Source: Alphaproteobacteria bacterium MarineAlpha9_Bin3 (GTDB lineage Bacteria > Pseudomonadota > Alphaproteobacteria > TMED109). Taken from it: 61,001 nucleotides of DNA. Below the pieces are notes generated by a model. That model saw only the letters and a program-made list of their open reading frames with translations. It searched no databases and had not been told where the DNA came from. This document shows positions 45,188 to 54,305 of this stretch, piece by piece; within the stretch, counting starts at the first letter, position 1; each line of letters starts with the position of its first letter. The stretch spans positions 1 through 61,001 of the forward strand of contig PTKH01000006.1 in assembly GCA_002937655.1 (NCBI GenBank), in the 5' to 3' direction. A program made the translations under genes and the position numbers.

Positions 45188-45723
45188 AAAGTAACAGTAA
45201 AAAGTTATCAGTAAATTTGATCAATAAATTTAATGTAGGAGAGTTACAAGAGCTCTGCAAGGCTACAGAAGAAGCTATAGAAAAAGGTATAGGTTTTAGT
45301 TGGATTAAGCCACCCCCTAGACAAAATTTAGAAAATTATTGGAAAGGAGTACTTGCTATGCCTCAAAGAAAACTTTTTATTGGAAGCTTTGAAGGTGCAG
45401 TTGCAGCATCCCTTCAACTAGTATTCCCAAATAAAAGTAATGAAGCATCATCTTTTTCTGCAAGTATTGATACGCATTTCGTATCCCCATGGGCCAGAGG
45501 GCATGGCTTAGCGAGAATGCTGCTTGAAGCTGGTGAAGAATTAGCATATCAGAATGGCTTTAGCCAAATTTTATTAGAGGTTAGAGAAACTCAAAATAGA
45601 GCGATTAGTTTATATGAAAACGCTGGTTACATTAGATGGGGAGAGTTGCCGGCTTATCATATAGTAAATGAAAAGGTTGTGGGAGGTTACTATTATCATA
45701 AAAGAATAGATAAAAAACAATGA
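45184..45723 (+). CDS. GNAT acetyltransferase inside the his operon
   Basis: About 179 aa from ATG 45184 (ATGA overlap with hisH); ATG 45175 is also possible. It has the acetyl-CoA loop WARGHGLARMLLEAGEELA (about 106-124), then LLEVRETQNRAISLYENAGYIRWGELPAYH, a full GNAT motif A/B. The substrate is unknown. It is tightly coupled on both sides (overlaps hisH and hisA by 4 nt), so it is co-expressed with histidine synthesis, but no histidine step needs an acetyltransferase. Confidence 0.88.
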   Translation: MKSNSKKLSVNLINKFNVGELQELCKATEEAIEKGIGFSWIKPPPRQNLENYWKGVLAMPQRKLFIGSFEGAVAASLQLVFPNKSNEASSFSASIDTHFVSPWARGHGLARMLLEAGEELAYQNGFSQILLEVRETQNRAISLYENAGYIRWGELPAYHIVNEKVVGGYYYHKRIDKKQ

Positions 45724-46445
45724 TTTTTTTTCCAGCAATAGACTTAAAAGATGGAAAATGTGTCAGATTAAAACAAGGCGACATATCCAGATCTACTGTG
45801 TTTGATTTAGACCCCGTGGCAAGAGCAAAATCTTTTTATGATGCCGGTTGTTCTTGGCTACATTTGGTAGACTTAAATGGCGCGTTTGAAGGAAAGCCTA
45901 TAAACCATAAAATAGTAGAAAGCATTATAAAAAATGTTGATATAAAAATTCAATTAGGCGGAGGAATAAGAAATCTTGACACTATTGACTTTTGGATAAA
46001 GGCAGGCATTAAAAGATTAATTATAGGAACTATGGCTTTAAAAAAACCGGAGTTAGTTATAGAGGCTTGTAAAAAATACCCAGGAAAAATCGCTTTAGGA
46101 ATAGATGTAAGAAATGGAAAAATAGCAACAGAGGGCTGGGTAGAGCAATCACAAATTTCAGCTATGGATTTAGTAAAAAAGTTTAAGTCCGTAAATGTTT
46201 CTGCCATTATTTATACTGATATTAGTAGAGACGGCATTCTGATGGGCCCTGCACTTGAAGAGACATTAGTTTTCGCAAAGAATACTAATATACCAACTAT
46301 AATATCAGGAGGAGTTTCATCAGAAAAAGATATAAGACAAATAAAAAAGATGGCAAATGAAGGAATCTTAGGCGTTATAAGCGGAAGAGCAATTTATGAT
46401 AACAGATTAAATGTTTCAGAATGTAATAAAATATTAGGTAAATAA
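45720..46445 (+). CDS. hisA: HisA isomerase
   Basis: 241 aa beta-alpha barrel. It has [19 protein letters not shown] with the first catalytic Asp, [20 protein letters not shown], and [13 protein letters not shown] with the second Asp. It isomerises ProFAR to PRFAR. It overlaps the GNAT gene by 4 nt and hisF by 1 nt. Confidence 0.97.
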   Translation: MIFFPAIDLKDGKCVRLKQGDISRSTVFDLDPVARAKSFYDAGCSWLHLVDLNGAFEGKPINHKIVESIIKNVDIKIQLGGGIRNLDTIDFWIKAGIKRLIIGTMALKKPELVIEACKKYPGKIALGIDVRNGKIATEGWVEQSQISAMDLVKKFKSVNVSAIIYTDISRDGILMGPALEETLVFAKNTNIPTIISGGVSSEKDIRQIKKMANEGILGVISGRAIYDNRLNVSECNKILGK

Positions 46446-47200
46446 TGTTAAAGACAAGAATTATACCATGCCTCGATGTTAAAGATGGCCGAGTAGTTAA
46501 AGGAATAAACTTTGTAGATTTGGTTGATGCTGGAGACCCTGTTGAGCAAGCTAAAGTATATGATAAGCAAGGAGCGGACGAATTATGTTTTTTAGACATA
46601 ACAGCAAGTTCAGACAACAGAAACATTTTATTAGATGTTGTAAGAGAAACTGCTAACCAATGCTTCATGCCTTTAACCGTTGGGGGTGGTGTGAGAGAAT
46701 TATCAGATATTAGAAATCTTCTTCTAGCAGGAGCTGATAAAGTGGGAATAAATACTAGCGCTATAACTAACCCTGATTTAATTCAAGATGGAGCTAACAA
46801 GTTTGGTTCTCAGTGCATAGTGGTGGCTATTGATGCAAAAAAAATTAACGATAAATGGATAGTTTTTACTCATGGAGGCAGAAAAGAAACAAAGCTAGAT
46901 GCAATTAAATGGGCACAATTTGTCGTAGATAAAGGAGCTGGGGAGTTGTTAGTTACTTCAATGGATAGAGATGGAACTGGAAGTGGTTTTGATCTAGAGT
47001 TATTAAAAGAAATCACTTCTAAAGTTACGGTGCCCGTTATTGCTTCTGGCGGTGTTGGAACCTTGAAACATTTAGTTGAAGGAGTTAAGATTGGGGGTGC
47101 AAGCGCAGTTTTAGCAGCATCAATTTTTCATTTCGGAAAATATAAGATAAAAGATGCAAGAAAAGCAATGACAGATGCAGGCCTTAATACTAGGCTATAA
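46445..47200 (+). CDS. hisF: Imidazole glycerol phosphate synthase cyclase HisF
   Basis: 251 aa. It has [19 protein letters not shown] with catalytic Asp11, [39 protein letters not shown] and [12 protein letters not shown]. It couples HisH ammonia to PRFAR cleavage. Its ATG overlaps the hisA stop by 1 nt. Confidence 0.98.
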   Translation: MLKTRIIPCLDVKDGRVVKGINFVDLVDAGDPVEQAKVYDKQGADELCFLDITASSDNRNILLDVVRETANQCFMPLTVGGGVRELSDIRNLLLAGADKVGINTSAITNPDLIQDGANKFGSQCIVVAIDAKKINDKWIVFTHGGRKETKLDAIKWAQFVVDKGAGELLVTSMDRDGTGSGFDLELLKEITSKVTVPVIASGGVGTLKHLVEGVKIGGASAVLAASIFHFGKYKIKDARKAMTDAGLNTRL

Positions 47201-47235
47201 ATAATATATTTGTATTGCTAGGCAGGATTAATTTA

Positions 47236-47568
47236 ATGACATATAAAAATAAATTTGAAAAACTAGAAGATTTGTGGAAAACCATTGAGGACAGAGCTGT
47301 AAACGCATCACCAGAAGATTCATATGTTTCTAGTTTGATTTCAAAAGGCGTCAAAGAGTGCGCAAAAAAACTTGGAGAAGAGGGATTAGAAACATCATTA
47401 GCGGCAATTACCCTGAATAAGGAAGATACTACAAAAGAATCTGTAGATTTGCTTTTCCATCTTTTAGTATTGTGGAAAGTAGTTGGATTAAAACCAGAAG
47501 AAATAATGGAAGAGCTTAAAAAAAGAGAATCAGTTTCTGGCCTTATAGAGAAAAAAAATAGAAAATAA
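47236..47568 (+). CDS. hisE: Phosphoribosyl-ATP pyrophosphatase
   Basis: 110 aa from ATG 47236 (AGGA upstream). It has the all-alpha MazG-like fold: LEDLWKTIEDRAVN, SYVSSLISKGVKECAKKLGEEGLE, then ESVDLLFHLLVLW with the metal-binding acidic residues. It performs the second step of the pathway. An ORF start at 47215 adds seven residues. Confidence 0.94.
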   Translation: MTYKNKFEKLEDLWKTIEDRAVNASPEDSYVSSLISKGVKECAKKLGEEGLETSLAAITLNKEDTTKESVDLLFHLLVLWKVVGLKPEEIMEELKKRESVSGLIEKKNRK

Positions 47569-47579
47569 GAGTTTAAAAA

Positions 47580-47957
47580 TTGCATAAAAAATATAATAAA
47601 AATAATATTTTTTTTAAAATAATTAATGGGGAAATACCTTGTGATAAGGTTCTGGAAACTAAGCATAGCTTAGCTTTTAAAGATATTAACCCTCGAGCAA
47701 AGATTCATATATTATTAATACCAAAAAATCCCTACTTAAATTTAAACGATTTTATTTCATCTGCAGATAAGCTTGAAAAGCTTGATATTTTTAATGCTAT
47801 TTCTGAGGTAGTGAGCTTATATAATTTGGAGGAATCAGGCTATAGGCTTTTAACTAATGTAGGAAAAGATGGTCACCAAGAAGTACAACACCTCCATTTT
47901 CATATTTTAGGAGGACAGCCTTTAGGAAGCTTTATAAAAAAATTAGAAATAAATTAA
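47580..47957 (+). CDS. HIT-family nucleotide hydrolase (HinT-like)
   Basis: 125 aa from TTG 47580. It has FFKIINGEIPCDKV at the N-terminus, AFKDINPRAKIHILLIPK, and the histidine triad HLHFH (104-108). It hydrolyses purine nucleoside phosphoramidates. Being beside hisE is a typical alphaproteobacterial link. It overlaps the convergent gshB end by 4 nt. Confidence 0.92.
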   Translation: MHKKYNKNNIFFKIINGEIPCDKVLETKHSLAFKDINPRAKIHILLIPKNPYLNLNDFISSADKLEKLDIFNAISEVVSLYNLEESGYRLLTNVGKDGHQEVQHLHFHILGGQPLGSFIKKLEIN

Positions 47958-48892
47958 ATTTTTTCTTCTAAAGCATCCCAGAACTTCTCGCTTATATTAG
48001 AATTATCAAATAAAGATATTTCTTGTACTCCTGTTGGAGAAGTGACATTAATTTCTGTTAAATAATCCCCAATAATATCTAATCCTACGAGAATTAATTC
48101 TTTATTCTTTAATTCTTCTTTAAGAGCTTCACATATTTCTAGCTCTCTATTATTGAGTATTTTTTTTTCAGCCTTTCCTCCTACATGCAGGTTTGATCTT
48201 GCTTCCCCTTTAGGAGGAATTCTATTTACTGCACCAGCAATTTCTCCGTTTATCATTATAACTCTGCAATCCCCATTTCTCACTTCAGGAAGATACCTTT
48301 GTATTATTAGAGGCTCATTAGAATATTCAAAAAACATTTCTAATAAAGATGAAATATTTGGATCATCTTCTCTAATATGAAAAACTTGTTTACCCCCGTT
48401 TCCATAAAGAGGCTTTACTATGATTTCTCTAAACTCTTTTTTAAATTTATTAATTTCTATAAGATCTCTAGTAATTAATGTTTCAGGAATAAACTCTTTA
48501 AATTTATTAACAAATATTTTTTCCGGAGCATTCCTAACCTCAAAAGGATTGTTTACTACAAAAGTATTTGGATGAAGGTTTTCTAAAAGATGTGTGTTTG
48601 TAATATATGTCATATCAAATGGAGGATCTTGTCTTAATAAGATAGCGTCTTCTGTTGATAAATCTTTTTTTTCTTCTTCAGAAAGAAGAACATGTTCTCC
48701 AATTTTATGTTGAATATTTATTATATTTTTTCCTTTAGCTGTAATTTTGCCGTTACAATACGTTAAGTCTTTAGGATTATAATAAAATAATTCGTGCCCT
48801 CTTTTAAAGGCTTCTAAAGCTAGCGCAAAAGTGGTATCGGATTTAGTATCTATTAACTCTATTGGATCCATTTGAATTGATATTTTAGACAT
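47954..48892 (-). CDS. gshB: Glutathione synthetase
   Basis: 312 aa, ATP-grasp enzyme. It has IQMDPIELIDTKSDTTFALALEA, LRQDPPFDMTYI, VKPLYGNGGKQVF (ATP lid), IQRYLPEVRNGDCRVIMINGE, NLHVGGKAE and a GLDIIGDYLTEINVTSPTG tail. It joins gamma-glutamylcysteine to glycine. It follows the BON gene by 6 nt on the same strand. Confidence 0.96.
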   Translation of the reverse strand: MSKISIQMDPIELIDTKSDTTFALALEAFKRGHELFYYNPKDLTYCNGKITAKGKNIINIQHKIGEHVLLSEEEKKDLSTEDAILLRQDPPFDMTYITNTHLLENLHPNTFVVNNPFEVRNAPEKIFVNKFKEFIPETLITRDLIEINKFKKEFREIIVKPLYGNGGKQVFHIREDDPNISSLLEMFFEYSNEPLIIQRYLPEVRNGDCRVIMINGEIAGAVNRIPPKGEARSNLHVGGKAEKKILNNRELEICEALKEELKNKELILVGLDIIGDYLTEINVTSPTGVQEISLFDNSNISEKFWDALEEKI

Positions 48893-48898
48893 AAGTTA

Positions 48899-49498
48899 TT
48901 ATTGCCTTCTTTTATCATTTTTTAGAATTATGTGGCTTACAACTTTTGTCACACCTTTAACAGTTCTAGCATGGTGTATAACTTTGTCTAATTCTTCATC
49001 ATTTGCAGCAATACCTATTAAATAAATCACTTGCTTTGAAACTGAATGACTAAAATTTATATCTGAAATTTCTGTGTCTGCAATGAGAAGACCTGATAAA
49101 GATAGTGAAATTCTAGCATCTTTTGCTTCGCTTACTAAGGACGAATCTTTCCCAACTGTAATTTCATTTAAAACATCTTTTATTTTAGGCGAAATTTCCC
49201 ATGTAATTTGAGCAGCTTGATCTCTTAAATCTTTTGAGTGTACATTTCCAACTAGTAAAACCCTTTGTTCAATTATTTGAATATCTACATTTACAAAGAG
49301 CTTTTCTGTATTAGATCTAAATAATGCTTCTTGTATTTGTAGCTCTAGTTTTAAATCAATAGCAGCATCTTTTACAGATCTTTCCTGAACAGTCGCAAGA
49401 CCTACAGTTGCAACTCCTCCTATAAGCGCACTTGCACAGCCTCCTAAAAAAATAAAAATTATAAATAGAGCTAAATATTTATTTATAAATTTATGCAT
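48899..49498 (-). CDS. BON-domain lipoprotein
   Basis: 199 aa. The signal peptide and lipobox FLGGC (Cys21) are followed by two BON domains (about 55-115 and 130-195) with LLVGNVHSKDLRDQAAQITWE and VIYLIGIAANDEELDKVIHHARTV. It resembles YraP/DolP, an outer-membrane lipoprotein supporting envelope integrity and BAM. It lies between gshB and rsmI, matching the yraN/yraP neighbourhood of other proteobacteria, but yraN itself is not found here. Confidence 0.88.
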   Translation of the reverse strand: MHKFINKYLALFIIFIFLGGCASALIGGVATVGLATVQERSVKDAAIDLKLELQIQEALFRSNTEKLFVNVDIQIIEQRVLLVGNVHSKDLRDQAAQITWEISPKIKDVLNEITVGKDSSLVSEAKDARISLSLSGLLIADTEISDINFSHSVSKQVIYLIGIAANDEELDKVIHHARTVKGVTKVVSHIILKNDKRRQ

Positions 49499-49524
49499 TT
49501 TATATCCTCTTTAATTTAAAAATT

Positions 49525-50370
49525 TTATTCCTTTAATGATATTGCTAGTTTATAGATATAATCACTTTTAATGGAAGTGATTTTTGAAATTTCTTTTGAG
49601 GCTCTTGAAGCGCCTAATTTCGGAAGCTTCTTTTTAAGCATATTTATAATGTCTTGATCTTTAAAAATATCTACAGGTGTTTCTGGCTTTTCTATTAGGA
49701 CCACTATTTCTCCTTTTATATTTTTATTTTTTAGCAAGCTCATAACATCTCTTATGCTTCCTCTAATATTTTCTTCATATAACTTTGTAATTTCTCTAAT
49801 TATACTAATATTTCTATTTCCTAATAATTCATGTAATTCTTCCAATAGCTTATTGAGCCGTAATGCGTTTTCAAACATTATTACGGAGTAATTTTGTTTC
49901 ACTAAAGAAGAAATTTTTATTCTTCTTAACGCTTTTTTTCTTGGAAGAAAGCCTATAAAAATAAATTGGTCGGAGCTAATACCGGAAACTGACATTGCTG
50001 CTGTTAAGGCGCTAGGGCCAGGAATGCTTTTAACTTCTATATTTTTTTCTAACGCTGATCTTATTAATTTATATCCAGGATCTGAAATTAGTGGAGTGCC
50101 CGCATCTGATACTAAGCCTATGTTAAAACCATCGTTTAGCTTTTTTAATATAAACGGGGTTGTCCTAGATGAATTATGATCATGGTAAGATATAAGCTTA
50201 TCTTTATAATTTATTTTATGTATTCTACATAATTTTGATGTAATCCGAGTGTCTTCACAGGCAATAAAATCCATTTCATCTAGTGTTTTTATTGCTCTAA
50301 TAGTAATATCTTCTATGTTTCCAATAGGCGTAGATATTACATAAATGCTTCCTGTGTTTTTTGTTTTCAT
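49525..50370 (-). CDS. rsmI: 16S rRNA 2'-O-ribose methyltransferase RsmI
   Basis: 281 aa. It has IYVISTPIGNIEDITIRAIKTL, ACEDTRITSKLCR, YHDHNSS, LVSDAGTPLISDPGYKLIRSA and IPGPSALTAAMSVSG. It methylates C1402 of 16S rRNA. It is divergent from the LpoA-like gene, as in many proteobacteria. Confidence 0.97.
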   Translation of the reverse strand: MKTKNTGSIYVISTPIGNIEDITIRAIKTLDEMDFIACEDTRITSKLCRIHKINYKDKLISYHDHNSSRTTPFILKKLNDGFNIGLVSDAGTPLISDPGYKLIRSALEKNIEVKSIPGPSALTAAMSVSGISSDQFIFIGFLPRKKALRRIKISSLVKQNYSVIMFENALRLNKLLEELHELLGNRNISIIREITKLYEENIRGSIRDVMSLLKNKNIKGEIVVLIEKPETPVDIFKDQDIINMLKKKLPKLGASRASKEISKITSIKSDYIYKLAISLKE

Positions 50371-50425
50371 AATGCCCTATAATTATATAGTGTTATATTA
50401 CTATAATTTAAAAAGGTTACAATTT

Positions 50426-51745
50426 GTGAAATATTTATTTTTAATTTTTTTTATATTCGTTATTTCTTGCTCAATAGAAACTTTTGAAAGAGAAGAAATT
50501 GTTATTGTGAAAAGTAATCAAATAAAAAAGAATAATGAAGCAGAGATAATCAATGAAAAAGAAAAAACTAATAATAAAAAAATTATAAGCACTGTTGAAA
50601 AAGATAATAATACAAGTAAAAAAAGCGTAAGCACTGTTGAAAAAGATAATAATATAAGTAAAAAAATTATTGAAGTGCCTAAACCTATGGAAAAAATGGA
50701 GCAAGATAAGTTAACTGAAAAAGAAGCTTATGATGTTTCGTTTAATGAAATTATAAAAATAGGAATTTTACTTCCTTTTTCTGGAAAAAATAAAAAGCTA
50801 GGAAGGTCTATTTCTAATGCTTTAGAAATGGCTTTATTTGAAACAAAGTCTGAAAATATAGAACTAATATTTAAGGATTCAGGCGATGATTTAGATTCAG
50901 CAACTAAGGCTTCAAAAGAGTTAGAAAAAGAAGGTGCTGCAATAATTATTGGCCCTGTTTTTTCTTTTCAAGCATCAGAAATACGAAAAATAATAAGAGA
51001 AGATATACCAATATTTTCTTTTACTAACGATGAATCTGTTAAATCTAAGGGTTTGTGGTCATTAGGTTTTTCACCTAAACAACAAATAGAAACAATATTT
51101 CAAGAGATGATAAATCATTCTGTATCAACTATCTCTATAATAGTTCCCGAAAATATTTACGGAGATATTATTTTACAGGCAAGCAGAAAGGAGAGCATTC
51201 TAAAAAATATAAAAATTAATCAAATTTATAGATATAATAAAAAAGCGCGTGATTTCTCAGATTTTAGTAAATATTTGAATAAAGATAATTCTTTAGTTAA
51301 TGAAGGCTTATTAATTATTGCTTCTGGCAAACAATTAAAAGAGATCTCTTCTAGAGCTCAGTATCGAGGATTCAACCCTAAGGAAACAAAGTATTTCGGA
51401 ATATCTGGGTGGAATGATGCCGAGATTTTAGGAGAGCCTTCCTTACTTGGGGGGCATTTTGTTGCTCCTCAACAACTATCATATGAGACATTTGTATCAA
51501 GATATTTTAAATTATATGACATGGTGCCAAATGAAATAAGTGGGTTGGGCTATGATATTTTAGCTTTATTATCAATTGGTTTAAAAAACTCACACAATAC
51601 TCAGGAATTATTAAAATTTTTAACTAACCCAGTAGGCTTTAATGGAATTTTTGGTCTTTTTAAAGTATCTAGTCAAGGAGATTTTTATAGAAAATTCATA
51701 CCATATGAGGTTATGGAAAGAAATTTTGTAAAGAAATATAGATAA
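50426..51745 (+). CDS. LppC/LpoA-like lipoprotein (penicillin-binding protein activator)
   Basis: 439 aa from GTG 50426. The short signal peptide has a lipobox VISC (Cys15). A Lys/Asn/Glu-rich linker (about 25-100) contains a near-exact 14-residue tandem repeat STVEKDNN(T/I)SKK. The periplasmic-binding fold follows: KIGILLPFSGKNKKLG, IIGPVFSFQASEI, VPENIYGDIIL. It is the COG3107-type partner that stimulates PBP1 enzymes. The ORF from 50345 would overlap the divergent rsmI and lacks a signal peptide, so GTG is preferred. Confidence 0.82.
   Translation: MKYLFLIFFIFVISCSIETFEREEIVIVKSNQIKKNNEAEIINEKEKTNNKKIISTVEKDNNTSKKSVSTVEKDNNISKKIIEVPKPMEKMEQDKLTEKEAYDVSFNEIIKIGILLPFSGKNKKLGRSISNALEMALFETKSENIELIFKDSGDDLDSATKASKELEKEGAAIIIGPVFSFQASEIRKIIREDIPIFSFTNDESVKSKGLWSLGFSPKQQIETIFQEMINHSVSTISIIVPENIYGDIILQASRKESILKNIKINQIYRYNKKARDFSDFSKYLNKDNSLVNEGLLIIASGKQLKEISSRAQYRGFNPKETKYFGISGWNDAEILGEPSLLGGHFVAPQQLSYETFVSRYFKLYDMVPNEISGLGYDILALLSIGLKNSHNTQELLKFLTNPVGFNGIFGLFKVSSQGDFYRKFIPYEVMERNFVKKYR
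50586..50669 (+). repeat. 42-bp tandem repeat in the LpoA-like gene
   Basis: Two adjacent copies of a 42-bp unit start at 50586 and 50628 (TAAGCACTGTTGAAAAAGAT). They differ at very few bases and encode the linker repeat. Slippage could change the linker length between strains. Confidence 0.85.
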
Positions 51746-51757
51746 ACAAGTATTCAA

Positions 51758-52924
51758 TTATAATATTATTTTATTAATAATATGATTTAGAATGGGAACG
51801 CCTTTATTTGTTATTCTGAGCATATTATTAAACGTTTCTATTAAACCTAATTTATTGAATTTATAATATTCATTTTCATCGATTATTAAATCTTTTTGTC
51901 TAATATTTAAATTATCGAAAAGTTTTTTAATGTTCACTCCTTTTCTTAGCCTTAAACCAGTTAATAAGATTTCTTTAGCTCGTGTCTTATTAGATATTTC
52001 TATTTTTTCATAGAAGCTAGATTTTTCTTTTAAAAATTTACTTAGCCATATATTTGGAGCGGAAAATTTTTGAGTAGCATACCATTTTTTATTAACAATT
52101 ATTCTTCCATGTGCTCCAGGCCCAATACCACAGTATTCACTTCCTTGCCAAATATCTAAGTTATGTATACATTCTGAACCTTTAATTGCATAATTGGAAA
52201 TCTCATATTTCTCAAGTTTAGCACTATTAAGTAAGTCATCAGTAAGATTATAAAGATTTAAAAGTATTTCCTCTTCAGGTAGAGAAAATTTTCCATCTCT
52301 ATAAGAAGCATAGAAAGGTGTTCCTTTTTCTATTGTTAATTGATAAGCAGACATGTGCTCTTCAGCTAAATTAATAGCCTCTTTAAGCTCTTCTTCCCAC
52401 TTTTTTTCATTTTGATTTGGAAGACCATAAATTAAATCAAATGAAATTCTGTTAAAATATCGTTTTGCAATTTCAAGGGCCTTAAAACTATCTTGAGCCG
52501 TATGGTTTCTTCCTAGAAAATTTAGAGAATTATTATTTAATGATTGAAATCCTAGAGAAAGCCTATTTACTCCTGTTTCATAGAGGCTTTTAAAATTATT
52601 TATCTCTACACTTGATGGGTTTGCCTCCATAGTAATTTCTACAGAACTCGAAAAAGTCCATTTTTTTGCTAATTGGTTTAAAATAGATTCTATTAAATAA
52701 GTTGGCATTAAACTAGGGGTGCCCCCACCAAAAAAAACACTTTTTACATTTCTATGCCCTAATAAATTTTGTTCCATATTGATTTCACTTTTATAAGACT
52801 TCTCCCATTCTTGACTTTCAATTTTAGATTTAGAAATATGACTATTAAAGTCACAGTAAGGACATTTTTTTAAACAATATGGCCAGTGAATATATACTGA
52901 AATATCTTTATTATTTATTAACAA
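51758..52924 (-). CDS. hemW: Radical SAM heme chaperone HemW
   Basis: 388 aa. The CxxxCxxC cluster motif (Cys17, 21, 24 in YCLKKCPYCDF) is followed by FFGGGTPSLMP, MEANPSS, LSLGFQSLN and a C-terminal winged helix. The family motif HNxxYW reads HNLDIW. HemW inserts heme into respiratory proteins and is not an oxygen-independent coproporphyrinogen oxidase. The start is TTG 52924, overlapping rdgB by 14 nt. Confidence 0.93.
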   Translation of the reverse strand: MLINNKDISVYIHWPYCLKKCPYCDFNSHISKSKIESQEWEKSYKSEINMEQNLLGHRNVKSVFFGGGTPSLMPTYLIESILNQLAKKWTFSSSVEITMEANPSSVEINNFKSLYETGVNRLSLGFQSLNNNSLNFLGRNHTAQDSFKALEIAKRYFNRISFDLIYGLPNQNEKKWEEELKEAINLAEEHMSAYQLTIEKGTPFYASYRDGKFSLPEEEILLNLYNLTDDLLNSAKLEKYEISNYAIKGSECIHNLDIWQGSEYCGIGPGAHGRIIVNKKWYATQKFSAPNIWLSKFLKEKSSFYEKIEISNKTRAKEILLTGLRLRKGVNIKKLFDNLNIRQKDLIIDENEYYKFNKLGLIETFNNMLRITNKGVPILNHIINKIIL

Positions 52925-53516
52925 TAATATTCTCTTTAAATTTTTTGAATGCTATAGCTCTATGGCTTATTAATTCTTTTTTTAAAGGGTCCATTTCGCC
53001 AAAAGTCATAGTATTATTTTTTGGAATAAAAATTGGATCATAACCAAAACCCATTTCTCCTTTTTTAGGAAAAGTTAAAGTGCCATTTATTTTTCCTTCA
53101 AATACATATTCTTCATTTTTTTCATTCACTAATGCTAAAGCACAAATAAAATAAGCTTTCTTATTATTTATATTTTTAAGTTTTTCTTCTATTAATAACA
53201 TTGCTTTATTAAAATCTTTTTTGGGCCCTGCCCAACGAGCAGAATATATACCAGGGGCACCATTTAAGCCTTCCACACATAGCCCAGAATCATCGGCTAA
53301 AGAAGTGGTATTAGATAATTTTTTTGCATTTCTTGCTTTTATTAAAGCATTTTCTTTGAAGCTATTTCCATTCTCAATTGGTTCAATATCAGAAAAATTA
53401 GAAATTGGTAAAGCTTTTATCCCAATATCATTTAGCAAGGTATTAATTTCTTTTACTTTTCCTTCATTATGGCTAGCTATTACTATTTCTCTAGGAATCT
53501 TTATTTTATTTTTCAT
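52911..53516 (-). CDS. rdgB: XTP/dITP pyrophosphatase RdgB
   Basis: 201 aa from ATG 53516, overlapping rph by 11 nt. It has IVIASHNEGKVKEI, ENALIKARNA, LADDSGLCVEGLNGAPGIYSARWAG and FGYDPIFIP. It removes non-canonical purine nucleotides. The longer ORF (53555) adds residues inside rph. Confidence 0.95.
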   Translation of the reverse strand: MKNKIKIPREIVIASHNEGKVKEINTLLNDIGIKALPISNFSDIEPIENGNSFKENALIKARNAKKLSNTTSLADDSGLCVEGLNGAPGIYSARWAGPKKDFNKAMLLIEEKLKNINNKKAYFICALALVNEKNEEYVFEGKINGTLTFPKKGEMGFGYDPIFIPKNNTMTFGEMDPLKKELISHRAIAFKKFKENIIVNK

Positions 53517-54246
53517 TTTTAATAGCTTTCGATTGTATTTCAAATAATTTATCACACTCTTCGCAGGCCATATCTGTTAATAGATATAGTTGCTTTTTAC
53601 TAAAATTTCCTTTTTCAGCGGTGGCTTGTACTTCTATTAAATTACTAGGCTTAGAAATTATAAAATTAGCATCTATTTCTGCATTACTATCTTCAAAATA
53701 ATCGAGATCTAAAAGCTCTTTGCCTTTATAAATGCCACAAGAAATTGCAGCAATTTGATTTAATATGGGGCTTTCTTCTAAAACTTTTTGTTCTAACAGA
53801 GAATTAATTAATAACCATAAAACCACCCAACCACCTGTAATAGATGCTGTTCTAGTTCCCCCGTCAGCATTTAAAACATCACAATCTATTTTAATTTGCA
53901 TTTCGTTGAGTTTATTTAAATCTAGAGCCGCTCTCAATGATCTGCCTATTAACCTCTGTATTTCTAAGGTTCTTCCAGTTTGCTTTCCTTTTGAAGACTC
54001 TCTATTATTTCTTGTATGCGTTGCTGCAGGAATCATTCCATATTCTGCAGTTAGCCAACCTTTACCTGATCCCTTTAACCAATTAGGAACGGTTCTTTCC
54101 AATGAAGCAGTACATACAACACTTGTATCACCAATACTGATAAGGCAAGAGGCATCGGCATTTTTAATATATCCTTGTAATATATTTACATTTCTGGCTT
54201 GGCTAGTTTTTCTGCCAGATTCTCTTTTTATTATCTTATTATTCAT
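53506..54246 (-). CDS. rph: Ribonuclease PH
   Basis: 246 aa, full length with no C-terminal frameshift. It has GDTSVVCTAS, KGSGKGWLTAEYGMIPAATHTR, RLIGRSLRAALDL, DCDVLNADGGTRTASITGG and a conserved LDLDYFEDSNA segment. It trims tRNA 3' ends with phosphate. It is divergent from hrcA across a 59-bp AT-rich gap. Confidence 0.97.
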   Translation of the reverse strand: MNNKIIKRESGRKTSQARNVNILQGYIKNADASCLISIGDTSVVCTASLERTVPNWLKGSGKGWLTAEYGMIPAATHTRNNRESSKGKQTGRTLEIQRLIGRSLRAALDLNKLNEMQIKIDCDVLNADGGTRTASITGGWVVLWLLINSLLEQKVLEESPILNQIAAISCGIYKGKELLDLDYFEDSNAEIDANFIISKPSNLIEVQATAEKGNFSKKQLYLLTDMACEECDKLFEIQSKAIKNEK

Positions 54247-54305
54247 TTATAATTTCCCCTACAATATTATAACTATATATATAATATATAAAGAGAGAAA
54301 GATTA

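Noticed and set aside
51763-51783. Hairpin between the LpoA-like gene and hemW as a terminator
   Set aside because: An AT-only 8-bp stem (ATATTATT/AATAATAT) without a clear T tract is too weak to call.
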